A DNA stretch of 23,264 nucleotides from Scatomorpha sp964345235 (GCA_964345235.1 CAYFQE010000017.1:1-23264), one strand, 5' to 3'. Numbered from the stretch's first letter, positions 13,297 to 20,470 are shown. Notes: generated by a model not told the origin, from the letters alone. A program made the numbers and translations.

Positions 13297-14150
13297 GCCT
13301 CGCCCTCCCCTCCGACTTTTACTTCCTTTTTTATTTTAGAAAGCAAGTCGTCAAATATCTCTGCTGCATATTCATCTTTATAATACGCAAGCTCGGCGTT
13401 CGCACCGGAGCGCGCCAGAGCTTCGCTGTAGGGAATGCGGCAGAGAACCGGAACCGAATGTTCGCGGCAGAAATCCTCGAGCGGCTCGTACTCCGTGTCC
13501 GCCTTATTTATAAGCACACCGCAGGGCTTTCCGAAAAGACGGCATAGCTCATAGACCATTTTGAAGTTGTGCGTTCCGAAAGCCGTCGGCTCCGCCACCA
13601 AAAGGCAGTAATCGGAATCTTTCACGCAGTCCATAACCGAGCAGGCGCTCCCGGGCGGGCAGTCTATAAAAGTGAGCTCTCCGTCTTTGCCGGCGTAACT
13701 CATTGCCTTATCTATTATCGGCAGGCCTGTCGCTTCCCCGGGATTCATACAGCCCGTTACAACACGCACATCTCCGCTCATTCCAAGCTCGACTACGCCT
13801 ATCGGCTTATCCGTTTCGGAAACGGCGCCGCGGGGACAGGCGATTTTGCAGAGTCCGCAGGAGTGGCAGACCTCGGGAAAGAGCATAGGGCTCCCACCCA
13901 CAAAAGTCAAAGCGTTAAAACGGCACAGATCCACACATAGGCGGCACCCGTCGCAGAGCTCTTTATCGAATTTCGGCAATTTTACCGTTACTCTCTCTTC
14001 GCTCTCGACCATGGGCTTAAGGAAAAGCCTTCCGTTCGGTTCCTCTATATCGCAGTCTATGTACACCGATTTTCCGGCAGCCGCCGCCAGATTTACCGCT
14101 GCGAAGGTCTTTCCCGCTCCGCCCTTTCCGCTGAGTATCGCTATCTTCAT
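13293..14150 (-). CDS. MinD-superfamily P-loop ATPase with inserted ferredoxin domain (paralogue)
   Basis: 285 residues from ATG 14150. Walker A KGGAGKT (9-15) followed by F instead of the usual T/S. DCDIEEPN (32-39); ferredoxin cysteines 66, 69, 72, 76 and 95, 98, 101, 105; then FIDCPPGSACSV. The ATG overlaps the stop of the NifX-like gene by one base (TAATG) and has no strong ribosome binding site, so expression is probably coupled. A longer frame starting at 14210 would overlap that gene by 60 nt and is unlikely. Partner of the 12439-13296 product. Confidence 0.92.
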   Translation of the reverse strand: MKIAILSGKGGAGKTFAAVNLAAAAGKSVYIDCDIEEPNGRLFLKPMVESEERVTVKLPKFDKELCDGCRLCVDLCRFNALTFVGGSPMLFPEVCHSCGLCKIACPRGAVSETDKPIGVVELGMSGDVRVVTGCMNPGEATGLPIIDKAMSYAGKDGELTFIDCPPGSACSVMDCVKDSDYCLLVAEPTAFGTHNFKMVYELCRLFGKPCGVLINKADTEYEPLEDFCREHSVPVLCRIPYSEALARSGANAELAYYKDEYAAEIFDDLLSKIKKEVKVGGEGEA

Positions 14151-14497
14151 TATACGCCATGGAATCCTTCGTGGAAGCTTGTAAGCTCCGAGAGCTTTCC
14201 GGCAACACATGCCTCAACATTTTCGGCAGCCGATGGGAATTCAGACTTATAAATCTTTGTTCCGGCTACTTTAAACACTCCCGCCGCATTGTCGCCGAGG
14301 CGCGGTGTAATTATCGTGTCGGCCTTTTGATCCAGTATAAACTGGGCTGCCTTGATTCCGGCTCCGCCACGCGCTCTTGTTGCGGGGTTTTCTAAAATTT
14401 CTGTTTTACCGTCTTCGCTGAACAGGAAATACGGCGCGCGTCCGAAAGATGCGCAGACAGATACTTTGTTTTCATCCAAAGGTATTGCTATTTTCAT
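14150..14497 (-). CDS. NifX/NifB-type cofactor-domain protein
   Basis: 115 residues, one NifX-like domain: MKIAIPLDENKVSVCASFGRAPYF start, RARGGAGIKAAQFILDQKAD, TPRLGDNAAGVF. Ends with SFHEGFHGV, lacking the long His/Cys tail of its paralogue at 12029-12388. Probably a small carrier or scaffold for a metal-sulphur cofactor. ATG at 14497 has AAGGAGAATAAAAC in front, 4 nt after the DUF134 stop. Confidence 0.88.
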   Translation of the reverse strand: MKIAIPLDENKVSVCASFGRAPYFLFSEDGKTEILENPATRARGGAGIKAAQFILDQKADTIITPRLGDNAAGVFKVAGTKIYKSEFPSAAENVEACVAGKLSELTSFHEGFHGV

Positions 14498-14500
14498 GTT

Positions 14501-14869
14501 TTATTCTCCTTCTTTTTCAGATATTCGTCCGTGACGATGTCTTCTGCAAACGCCGCGGCCGCAGTGATTGGAATTGCCCTCGCAAATGCGATAGTTTCCG
14601 CCCCTTATGTGCAGGGCTCGACCATCTACAAGGGCATCTGCTATTTTCTTTCTTGCTTCAGAATAAATCTGCTGAACAGTTGTTCTCGCCACCTGCATAT
14701 ACTCGCCGCATTCCTCCTGAGACAGACCCTCTTTATCGATAAGGCGAATAGCCTCGTATTCGTCTATGCTCAAGATAACTGGCTCTTTGTGCCCGCGCGC
14801 ATTGGCCGGTATGAAACTTTCGTTTTGCGGCAGTCCGCAGACCCTTCTGAATTTTCTCGGTCTCGACAA
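14501..14869 (-). CDS. DUF134 helix-turn-helix protein
   Basis: 122 residues. The start MSRPRKFRRVCGLP and the helix-turn-helix ILSIDEYEAIRLIDKEGLSQ ... CGEYMQVARTTVQQIYSEARKKIADAL are diagnostic for DUF134, which is sigma-factor-region-4-like. The Cys/His-rich tail (CEGNSNHCGRGVCRRHRHGR) may sense metal or redox state. It is the likely regulator of this operon and may bind the inverted repeat at 15201-15255. Start is TTG at 14869 with AAAGGAGAATAAA in front. A stable hairpin lies just upstream (14890-14909). Confidence 0.92.
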   Translation of the reverse strand: MSRPRKFRRVCGLPQNESFIPANARGHKEPVILSIDEYEAIRLIDKEGLSQEECGEYMQVARTTVQQIYSEARKKIADALVDGRALHIRGGNYRICEGNSNHCGRGVCRRHRHGRISEKEGE

Positions 14870-14889
14870 TTTATTCTCCTTTTTTTAGG

Positions 14890-14909
14890 TCGGGGGAATT
14901 ATCCCCCGA
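14890..14909. other. hairpin in the DUF5320-DUF134 gap
   Basis: Seven-base-pair GC-rich stem TCGGGGG / CCCCCGA with a 6-nt loop, 21 nt before the DUF134 start codon. There is no T-run on the leftward side, so it is more likely an mRNA processing or stability element than a terminator. Confidence 0.5.
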
Positions 14910-14947
14910 GCCCCGCCTAATTAAATCTATTCAAATTTCAGTTTACA

Positions 14948-15169
14948 TTATTCCGAACCTTCTTTTTCCAAAAGCTCCAAAGCTTTTAGTAAGGTCTTTT
15001 TTCTCTCTTCAAGAGGCAAAAGGCAAAATCCTCTGCCTAAGCCCAGTCCAAGTCCTTTGCCTGCGCCGACTGTTCCGTCGGCTCTTCTGCATAAACCCAG
15101 ACCTAAGCCTCTTCCTAGTCCTCTTCCAAGTCCTCTGCCGCCGGCTCTTCCTCTACCCATTCCAAACAT
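14948..15169 (-). CDS. DUF5320-like glycine-rich small protein
   Basis: 73 residues. The first half is a Gly-Arg/Gly-Leu repeat (GRGRAGGRGLGRGLGRGLGL), with two cysteines (C28 area and FCLLP) and a C-terminal acidic helix (EERKKTLLKALELLEKEG). Such small proteins commonly accompany DUF134, MinD-ferredoxin and NifX-like genes. Function unknown; the fold is probably a disordered Gly-rich N-terminus plus a coiled-coil helix. ATG at 15169 follows AAAGGAGGTGAAAAGT, the strongest ribosome binding site of the operon. The ATG at 15214 lies in the operator and is rejected. First gene of the operon. Confidence 0.8.
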   Translation of the reverse strand: MFGMGRGRAGGRGLGRGLGRGLGLGLCRRADGTVGAGKGLGLGLGRGFCLLPLEERKKTLLKALELLEKEGSE

Positions 15170-15200
15170 ACTTTTCACCTCCTTTAATCTGATTAAATTT

Positions 15201-15255
15201 ATGACATATGCCATTAACTAAATTAAGCATAGCAGAGTTAATAGCATATGTCAAT
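15201..15255. promoter_or_regulatory. long inverted-repeat operator of the NifX/MinD operon
   Basis: ATGACATATGCCATTAAC (15201-15218) and GTTAATAGCATATGTCAAT (15237-15255) are near-perfect inverted copies of one 18-bp site, each with its own CATATG palindrome. One site covers the -35 box, the other covers the transcript start, a layout suited to repression or looping. Confidence 0.65.
15226..15254 (-). promoter_or_regulatory. promoter of the NifX/MinD/DUF134 operon
   Basis: Minus strand consensus TTGACA (15249-15254), 17-bp spacer, TATGCT (15226-15231). Start of transcription near 15219, about 50 nt before the first ATG. Confidence 0.7.
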
Positions 15256-15396
15256 AACTTTTTGAGTTTTTATTAAAAATCAGGCGCAGATAGTTTGGAT
15301 TTCGGGCATTCTATTTCTCCATCTTGAGCCTAAGATGTAGACGCTGTCGTTAAGACAGCAGGGAGGGTGATGTTTAAAGCCCATGTTTTGCACTCT

Positions 15397-15615
15397 TTCT
15401 TGGCTCCACTGTGTAAGGGGAGCTGTCGAAAAACGATAGTTTTTTGACTGAGGGGTTGCTCTGATGCTGTATATATTTCCGTAAATTTAAGTGATTGATA
15501 TAGGCTAATATCTAGCCTGAATTAAAAAACTAGCAGCATATCGCATCTATTTGTTTTGTCAACCCGCCCGTCACGGCTTGCGCCGTGCCACCCGCCCTTA
15601 CACAGGGCGGGCAAG
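15397..15615 (+). repeat. family I MITE-like repeat, full copy (tandem unit 1)
   Basis: Same order of hairpins as 7809-8028. The second hairpin is AAAACGATAGTTTT-like instead of AAAACCTGCGGGTTTT: the stem is partly kept although its sequence differs. Confidence 0.85.
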
Positions 15616-15690
15616 GGATTATCGCGTATTTACGGATTGTACGATTTTACAGCAGGGAGGGTGATGTTTAAAGCCCATGTTTTGCACTCT

Positions 15691-15909
15691 TTCTTGGCTC
15701 CACTGTGTAAGGGGAGCTGTCGAAAAACGATAGTTTTTTGACTGAGGGGTTGCTCTGATGCTGTATATATTTCCGTAAATTTAAGTGATTGATATAGGCT
15801 AATATCTAGCCTGAATTAAAAAACTAGCAGCATATCGCATCTATTTGTTTTGTCAACCCGCCCGTCACGGCTTGCGCCGTGCCACCCGCCCTTACACAGG
15901 GCGGGCAAG
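15691..15909 (+). repeat. family I MITE-like repeat, full copy (tandem unit 2)
   Basis: Identical to 15397-15615, offset by 294 bp. Confidence 0.85.
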
Positions 15910-15977
15910 GGATTATCGCGTATTTACGGATTGTACGATTTTACGGAAGATGTTAATAAAGACACTGCTCAGCGCCA

Positions 15978-16050
15978 TAAGCTTTAAGCATCAATCCCCA
16001 TTCGCCGACTTCGTCGGCACTTTCCCCTTGGCCTCAAGGGGAAAGAACAG
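15978..16050 (+). repeat. family II repeat, copy 2
   Basis: 73 bp matching 7655-7727 apart from a few changes in the second hairpin loop (TTGGCCTCAAGG versus TTATGCCTAAGG). It starts 33 bp after the tandem duplication. Confidence 0.8.
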
Positions 16051-16111
16051 CATGATGCAAATTATAAAGCGGTAAGTGTTCTTCGTTTATATTAATCTAA
16101 AAAACAAATTT

Positions 16112-16158
16112 TTAGGGAACTTTCTGCTTTTTTATTGGCATAAAAATTCCCTAAAATG
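16112..16158. repeat. family III inverted repeat, copy 2
   Basis: TTAGGGAACTTT ... AAAATTCCCTAA followed by AATG, matching 11456-11501; the spacer is diverged. It lies 35 bp past the 3' end of the 16193-16471 gene and may end its transcript. Confidence 0.65.
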
Positions 16159-16192
16159 TGCTTATCTATATTTATTCAAACTTTGTCTTACA

Positions 16193-16471
16193 TTATTCCA
16201 CGCTTTCTTCTTCCGAAAGCTCCGCAGTCTTATCGCTATCGTCATCACATGTACAGCAACATTCTCCGAAACGGCCTTTCAGTCCGATCCAGAGACCAAG
16301 TCCAAGACCGACCCCAAGACCCAGCACCAGTCCCAATCCGAGAACCAGTCCAAGCCCTCTCCATCCTCTTTGGCGGATGCCCTGCGCCGCTCTTCTGCCT
16401 CTTTTGTAAGCACGCTTGACAAGGCGTTTTCTTTCCCTTCTCAGAGCGGCTTTACTTCCCTTTTTAAACAT
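16193..16471 (-). CDS. Gly-Leu-repeat membrane protein with CCCTC motif
   Basis: 92 residues: very basic N-terminus (RRERKRLVKRAYKRGRRA, about 11-28), then an uninterrupted Gly/Leu/Val repeat (about 39-65, GLGLVLGLGLVLGLGVGLGL) long enough to span a membrane, then ECCCTCDDD (70-78) and an acidic tail. The DNA of the repeat is made of near-identical hexamers, as in the DUF5320-like gene at 14948-15169, so the two may be paralogues. The tri-cysteine motif may bind metal. Function unknown. ATG at 16471 has GAGGTG about 8 nt upstream and a promoter with a palindromic operator at 16596-16624. Confidence 0.65.
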   Translation of the reverse strand: MFKKGSKAALRRERKRLVKRAYKRGRRAAQGIRQRGWRGLGLVLGLGLVLGLGVGLGLGLWIGLKGRFGECCCTCDDDSDKTAELSEEESVE

Positions 16472-16524
16472 AAATTACACCTCGTATAAACTGATTTCTA
16501 TGTATATTTGAGTTTATCTGCTTT

Positions 16525-16565
16525 GCGCACCCTCGAAGACCACCTTGTGTAAATGGGGGCTTTGG
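16525..16565. repeat. possible decayed family I terminal hairpin
   Basis: TTTGCGCACC ... CACCTTGTGTAAATGGGGG resembles the family I left terminus and hairpin but with several changes. Low confidence. Confidence 0.35.
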
Positions 16566-16595
16566 TGCATCACAGATTCCGGTTCCTATATACTG

Positions 16596-16624
16596 ATTAT
16601 AAGTATAACTTATAGATTATGCAA
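16596..16624 (-). promoter_or_regulatory. promoter with palindromic operator in its spacer
   Basis: Minus strand TTGCAT (16619-16624), 17-bp spacer, TATAAT (16596-16601). A perfect palindrome TATAAGT-ATA-ACTTATA (16598-16614) fills the spacer and overlaps the -10 box, a position where a TetR/GntR-like repressor would block transcription of the 16193-16471 gene. Confidence 0.6.
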
Positions 16625-16642
16625 GATTTTTAAAGTAAAACC

Positions 16643-17347
16643 CTAAGCCTCGGGTGGGGCGGAAAGAAGCTTTTTTGCCTCTTTCCACTTTGGGCAAAAC
16701 CCTTCAAGCAGAGTATAAAATCTGCGGTTGTGGCTTTTTTCGAGCAGGTGTGTAAGCTCGTGAATTATGACATACTCAAGGCACTCTTTGGGTTTTTGCG
16801 CAAGCTTAAGGCTTATCCAGATTCTGCGGTCTTTAATGTTACAGCTGCCCCATCGAGTTTTCATATTTTTTATGCGCGCCTCGTTGGCGCAAACTCCGGT
16901 CTTTTTCTCGCACTCGGGCAAAAGCTTTTTAAGCGCAAGTTTAAGCTCTTCTCTGTAAAAATCTAAGAGCAGTTTTTCTCTTACGCTCTCGTCCGTTCCC
17001 TCAGGCACAGTCATTATAATTTCCGTCGGCGTTTTTGAAACCGAGCCTTTTTTGCCCTCGAAAACGACTTGCAGGCTGTAGGGCTTGCCCCACAGATAAA
17101 AAACTTCGCCCGAAACATACTCGCGCTTTTTAAGTTCTTCCCTTTTAAGGACTTTTTCGCGGATTTTTGTTATTTCCTCGAACTTTTCTAAAATCAGGCG
17201 TTTAATCTCATCGTCTTTAGCCCTATCGGGTGCGCTGACTTTAATGTTCCCCTCGGGCGAGCCCACACGGACATATATGTTTTTTTGCCCTTTATTTCTT
17301 TTTATTTCAATAGGCAAACCGCCGACTATAATATTTTTACTGCGCAT
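16643..17347 (-). CDS. YgjP-like (DUF45) zinc metallopeptidase
   Basis: 234 residues. N-terminal beta-rich part with IEIKRNKGQKNIYVRV, then MKTRWGSC (162-169), a hallmark of the family, and the zinc motif HELTH (196-200) with H206 (EKSHNRRFY) as third ligand. The family is related to SprT/WLM peptidases. It is predicted to be cytoplasmic; substrate unknown. ATG at 17347 has TGAGGAATAA in front, overlapping the end of the amidohydrolase gene (8 nt gap), so the two are cotranscribed. Complete. Confidence 0.9.
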   Translation of the reverse strand: MRSKNIIVGGLPIEIKRNKGQKNIYVRVGSPEGNIKVSAPDRAKDDEIKRLILEKFEEITKIREKVLKREELKKREYVSGEVFYLWGKPYSLQVVFEGKKGSVSKTPTEIIMTVPEGTDESVREKLLLDFYREELKLALKKLLPECEKKTGVCANEARIKNMKTRWGSCNIKDRRIWISLKLAQKPKECLEYVIIHELTHLLEKSHNRRFYTLLEGFCPKWKEAKKLLSAPPEA

Positions 17348-17354
17348 TTATTCC

Positions 17355-18650
17355 TCAGCAATACTGATCCAACATATAGTCAATCTTGGCATTTCTTTTA
17401 ACTTTCGGGTTTTTAATAAGCTCGCCTCTTGCAACTACCATACTGACATTTCGAAGGGCACACAAGTCCTCGAGCGGGTTTTCTTTTGCAATAATCATGT
17501 CGGCGCATTTGCCAAGCTCGATAGAGCCCGTAATGTCGCCGATTCCCGCAAGCTCGGCGTTTTTAAGTGTTGCCGTGTGGAGCGCAAAGCTCCTAGACAC
17601 GCCCGTAAACTTGTGGAAAAATTGCAGCTCTCTCCAAAAATCATACTGGGTTATCCATGGACAGCCCACATCGTTTCCCAGCGCTATGGGAATATTATTT
17701 TCGAGCGCGGCAATCGCGCAGTCGCGAATGCCCTCGAAAACAACATTTCCGTTAAACTTCTCAATCTCCGAGGCGTATGAAACGGACCTATCGAAGAACG
17801 CAAAAGGAAGCGCGGGGGAAATCGTTGTCACCAAGAAAGCCCCCCTTTCTTTGAAAAGTCTTATGACCTCTTCTGTCGGTTTTGCGCCGTGCTCTATGGA
17901 GTCAACTCCGTTTTTGAGCGACACAACCATGCCCTCGGTGGATTCCACATGAGCCGCAACTCTCATTCCGAGCTTGTGCGCTTCGTCGCAAACCGCTTTT
18001 ATCATCTCGGGGCGCATCTTCATTTCGCCCGGAGTTCCCTTTTCTTTTGCATCTAAAACGCCGCCCGTGACCATCAGCTTCACTAAATCCGTGCCGACTT
18101 CCTTGCAGTGATGAACATGCCGAACAGCATCGTCTATGCTCGATGCCACGATTGCAACCGAGCCCGCCATGTGGCCTCCGGGCACGCTTATACCCTCGTT
18201 TGCGGCCAAGATTCTGGGACCTCTAGCTTTTCCGCTATTTATTTCATCTCGGAGTTTACTGTCTAAATCTTTCAGGCCGCCGACCGTGCGTACTGTCGTA
18301 ACTCCCGAATTTAACTCGATTTCAGCAAATTTGCGGACTAAAAAGCGGGCTGCTGCGCTGCTTACGGGATTTGAAAAAATCATCTTCACAAGTTTTGTGT
18401 TGTCTCTCGGTTTTTTATGCACCTTTCCGTTTCCCGCAAGGTGGACATGCATATTTATAAGCCCGGGCATGATGTAACCGCCCTCAAGGTCTATCATCTC
18501 GTAGCCTTTGGCGGATAGCTCCTGCAAGCTGTAAGGCTCTGAGAGAATTTCGCTGATTTTGTCATTCTCGGTGAGCAAAACTTTCCCCGAGAGGGGGAGC
18601 ATATTCTTTGTTCCGTCGAGTATTGTTCCGTTATAAAAAGCGTAGCGCAT
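17355..18650 (-). CDS. metal-dependent amidohydrolase (imidazolonepropionase/prolidase-like)
   Basis: 431 residues. Typical amidohydrolase fold: N-terminal beta sandwich, PGLINMHVHLAGNG with HxH (H68, H70), probable carbamylated K191 in KLMVTGG, AAHVES (H234), SIEHG (H254) and GND (D327), then C-terminal GSIELGKCADMIIAKENPL. The complete set of metal ligands implies an active binuclear enzyme. This subgroup includes Xaa-Pro dipeptidase and imidazolonepropionase-like proteins; the substrate cannot be fixed. ATG at 18650 follows AGGAGTGAAAAC. First intact gene of a pair with the metallopeptidase. Confidence 0.92.
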   Translation of the reverse strand: MRYAFYNGTILDGTKNMLPLSGKVLLTENDKISEILSEPYSLQELSAKGYEMIDLEGGYIMPGLINMHVHLAGNGKVHKKPRDNTKLVKMIFSNPVSSAAARFLVRKFAEIELNSGVTTVRTVGGLKDLDSKLRDEINSGKARGPRILAANEGISVPGGHMAGSVAIVASSIDDAVRHVHHCKEVGTDLVKLMVTGGVLDAKEKGTPGEMKMRPEMIKAVCDEAHKLGMRVAAHVESTEGMVVSLKNGVDSIEHGAKPTEEVIRLFKERGAFLVTTISPALPFAFFDRSVSYASEIEKFNGNVVFEGIRDCAIAALENNIPIALGNDVGCPWITQYDFWRELQFFHKFTGVSRSFALHTATLKNAELAGIGDITGSIELGKCADMIIAKENPLEDLCALRNVSMVVARGELIKNPKVKRNAKIDYMLDQYC

Positions 18651-18697
18651 GTTTTCACTCCTAAATTCAATGATATTTAAAGCGGCAACAGCCGAAA

Positions 18698-18900
18698 TTA
18701 TTTTCTAAGTTCAAAATAAACCTGCGAAAACTCAGGGTCGCGAATAGCTTCGGGCACTTCCTTTTCTATCATTCCGATACGCCTATAAAGCTCCAAAGCC
18801 TTTTTGTTTTCGGGATTGGGGTCTACCCAAACGCATTCCGCCCCGTTTGAAAACGCCTGCTCTATGGTAAATTTAAGCGCACGGCTTGCGCTTACGTTAT
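18698..18900 (-). pseudogene. GNAT acetyltransferase, C-terminal remnant
   Basis: About 66 residues from VSASRALKF to YFELRK correspond to the C-terminal half of a GNAT domain (ASRALKFTIEQAFSNGAECV, then VDPNPENKKALELYRRIGM, the acetyl-CoA-binding and beta-5 region). The N-terminal half is missing. Upstream the frame runs into the XRE remnant in another register, so the 88-residue frame to 18964 is not a native protein. Confidence 0.7.
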
Positions 18901-19305
18901 ATTGAACATGCTTTCTTCCGCCATGGCCATTAAAACAACCAGAAGAATGGGGCTGAGTATGCACATTGTCACAGCGTTTGCTATAATCGGTGCCCCTTTT
19001 CTTTTAATGTCCAAGAATTCGTTTGCTTACTCCATGGATACTCTTCGAATAGTTCCGCCGTCCCCCGCATCCGCCTCTGCATATGCAGCGGATGCTTCCT
19101 CGGGAAGCAGGTCTTCCCTGAGCAAATAGTCCGTGCTCACTCCGAAGAGTTCCGCCAAGCGAATTATTCTCTGCAAATCCGGTATAGAACCCGAGCTTTC
19201 CCATCTTGATACGGCTTGTCTGGATACACCCAGCTTTTCTGCAAGCTCCTCCTGCGACCATCCGTTCTTTTTTCTCTCTTCAATAATTTTATCTGCTAAG
19301 ATCAT
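18892..19305 (-). pseudogene. XRE-family regulator with premature stop, fused to the GNAT remnant
   Basis: ATG at 19305 (AGGAGGGTAAAC in front) starts a 92-residue XRE helix-turn-helix protein (MILADKIIEERKKNGWSQEE, LGVSRQAVSRWESS) that stops at TAA 19027-19029 after RRVSME. The same frame continues past that stop with ANEFLDIKRKGAPIIANAVT and a transmembrane segment (MCILSPILLVVLMAM), as in the common XRE-plus-membrane regulators, and then ends at 18892-18894, where it meets the GNAT remnant. So there is one nonsense codon plus one deletion junction. The truncated HTH may still be made and bind DNA. Confidence 0.75.
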
Positions 19306-19648
19306 GTTTACCCTCCTATGCTTTGTGGTTTTGCTTTCATGCACAGCATAGGCTTTGTATCGCTTGCAGACCACCATCCGGGCTTGTCAATTTGTCAATT
19401 TGCTGTTGCAACTTGCGAAAAGTTTGTNNNNNNNNNNNNNNNNNNNNNNNNNNNNNNNNNNNNNNNNNNNNNNNNNNNNNNNNNNNNNNNNNNNNNNNNN
19501 NNNNNNNNNNNNNNNNNNNNNNNNNNNACCATCCGGGCTTGTCAATTTGTCAATTTGCTGTTGCAACTTGCGAAAAGTTTGTTGCTTTTTGAGTTTTTCT
19601 CGAAAAAATCGTGTATCTATATTATTTTCTGCTGAAGGTTATTAGGTT
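19306..19648. other. gene-free stretch with scaffold gap (19428-19527)
   Basis: Exactly 100 N, a placeholder. The 55 bases before it (19373-19427) and after it (19528-19582) are identical, so the two contigs probably overlap and the true sequence has no gap. Frames that read through the N are not genes. Apart from the duplicated 55-mer I see nothing coding here. Confidence 0.9.
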
Positions 19649-20470
19649 TCAGTTCTGTTTTAATTTTTCAATAAATTCTTCAATCAGGCTGTTAATAATC
19701 TCCGGCTTATCCGTGTTTGAATTGTGTCCGGCGTCTTTTATCCATTCAATGGGTATGCCCGTGTTCTTGTGCCACGCTTTATTATACCTTAAGCACGAGC
19801 CGGCCTTGTCTTTTTCGCCGCAGATGAGTAGGGCGGGGCATTTAATCTCATATGGCAAATCTTTTTCCATAGCCTCGGCAATAATCTTGAACCCATGTCC
19901 CGAAAGCTTTGAGTACCTTTTTTTATCGCCGCTATACACAGTCATCATCTCGAGCATAAGCTTCCTGCCGTATTCAGACTCTGCAACGCCCCTTGTTCCC
20001 GACTTGAGGAGCCATTTCCACGGAAAATAGCAATAGATTTTCTCCATTCTTTTTAAGAGCCAAAGTTCAATATTCGTCAAATATTGCCTCTGCAAGGGCG
20101 CCGAGTCTATCGAAATAAAGCCCTTCAGCTTATCGGGATGTTTTTCCGCAAAAGCCTGTCCCACATATCCGCCCATAGACTGGCCTATAATGACGGGCTT
20201 TGTGATATTCTCGTGCTCAAGAATCTCGCAGAGCCACTTTGCCTTGTCTTCCAAGCTGAAATCGAACTCAAACGGCCAAGAAGAGGCGTGGGCGGGAGCA
20301 TCCCAGACAAAAACATTGTATTTGTTTTTAAAATACTCTATCTGTTTGTCGAATAATCTGTGGTCGGCCGTGAGTCCCGGCAAAAAGACCAGTGTTATAG
20401 CATCATCATCGACTGTGTTAATCCAATAGTGAATTGTTCCCGATTTTGTTTTGTATGTTCTCTCCTTCAT
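19649..20470 (-). CDS. alpha/beta hydrolase
   Basis: 273 residues from ATG 20470. HYWINTVDDDAITLVFLPGL start, nucleophile elbow GQSMGG (S98), acid residue in ICGEKD (D221) and histidine in DAGHNSN (H249), so the triad is complete. A helical cap of about 60 residues (LTNIELWLLKRMEKIYCYFP region) lies between. Substrate unknown; bifunctional esterase/lipase-type annotations are common. GGAGTG precedes the ATG by about 6 nt; the TTG at 20491 lies upstream of that site and is rejected. No signal peptide. Confidence 0.9.
   Translation of the reverse strand: MKERTYKTKSGTIHYWINTVDDDAITLVFLPGLTADHRLFDKQIEYFKNKYNVFVWDAPAHASSWPFEFDFSLEDKAKWLCEILEHENITKPVIIGQSMGGYVGQAFAEKHPDKLKGFISIDSAPLQRQYLTNIELWLLKRMEKIYCYFPWKWLLKSGTRGVAESEYGRKLMLEMMTVYSGDKKRYSKLSGHGFKIIAEAMEKDLPYEIKCPALLICGEKDKAGSCLRYNKAWHKNTGIPIEWIKDAGHNSNTDKPEIINSLIEEFIEKLKQN

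Larger units (their letters stand above)
15357..15944. repeat. perfect 294-bp tandem duplication
   Basis: 15357-15650 and 15651-15944 read as identical, base for base. Each unit carries one whole family I element (about 15397-15615 and 15691-15909) plus about 75 bp of flank. All other family I copies in the window differ clearly from these, so the duplication is recent, or is an assembly effect. 15256-16192 contains no gene. Confidence 0.9.

Noticed and set aside
12029..14497. Nitrogen-fixation genes
   Set aside because: NifX-like domains alone are widespread in anaerobes; there is no nifHDK or radical-SAM NifB in the window.
15357..15944. CRISPR-like array because of repeated units
   Set aside because: Only two 294-bp identical units, no short repeats with unique spacers and no cas genes.
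17386..17952. Plus-strand frame of 188 codons
   Set aside because: Antisense shadow of the amidohydrolase gene, whose metal ligands are all in the minus frame.
18698..18964. Intact 88-residue acetyltransferase
   Set aside because: Its first 20 or so residues are an out-of-frame reading of the XRE membrane segment; only the C-terminal half of a GNAT domain is present.
19318..19645. Frames reading across the N gap
   Set aside because: They are artefacts of translated N and the duplicated 55-mer.
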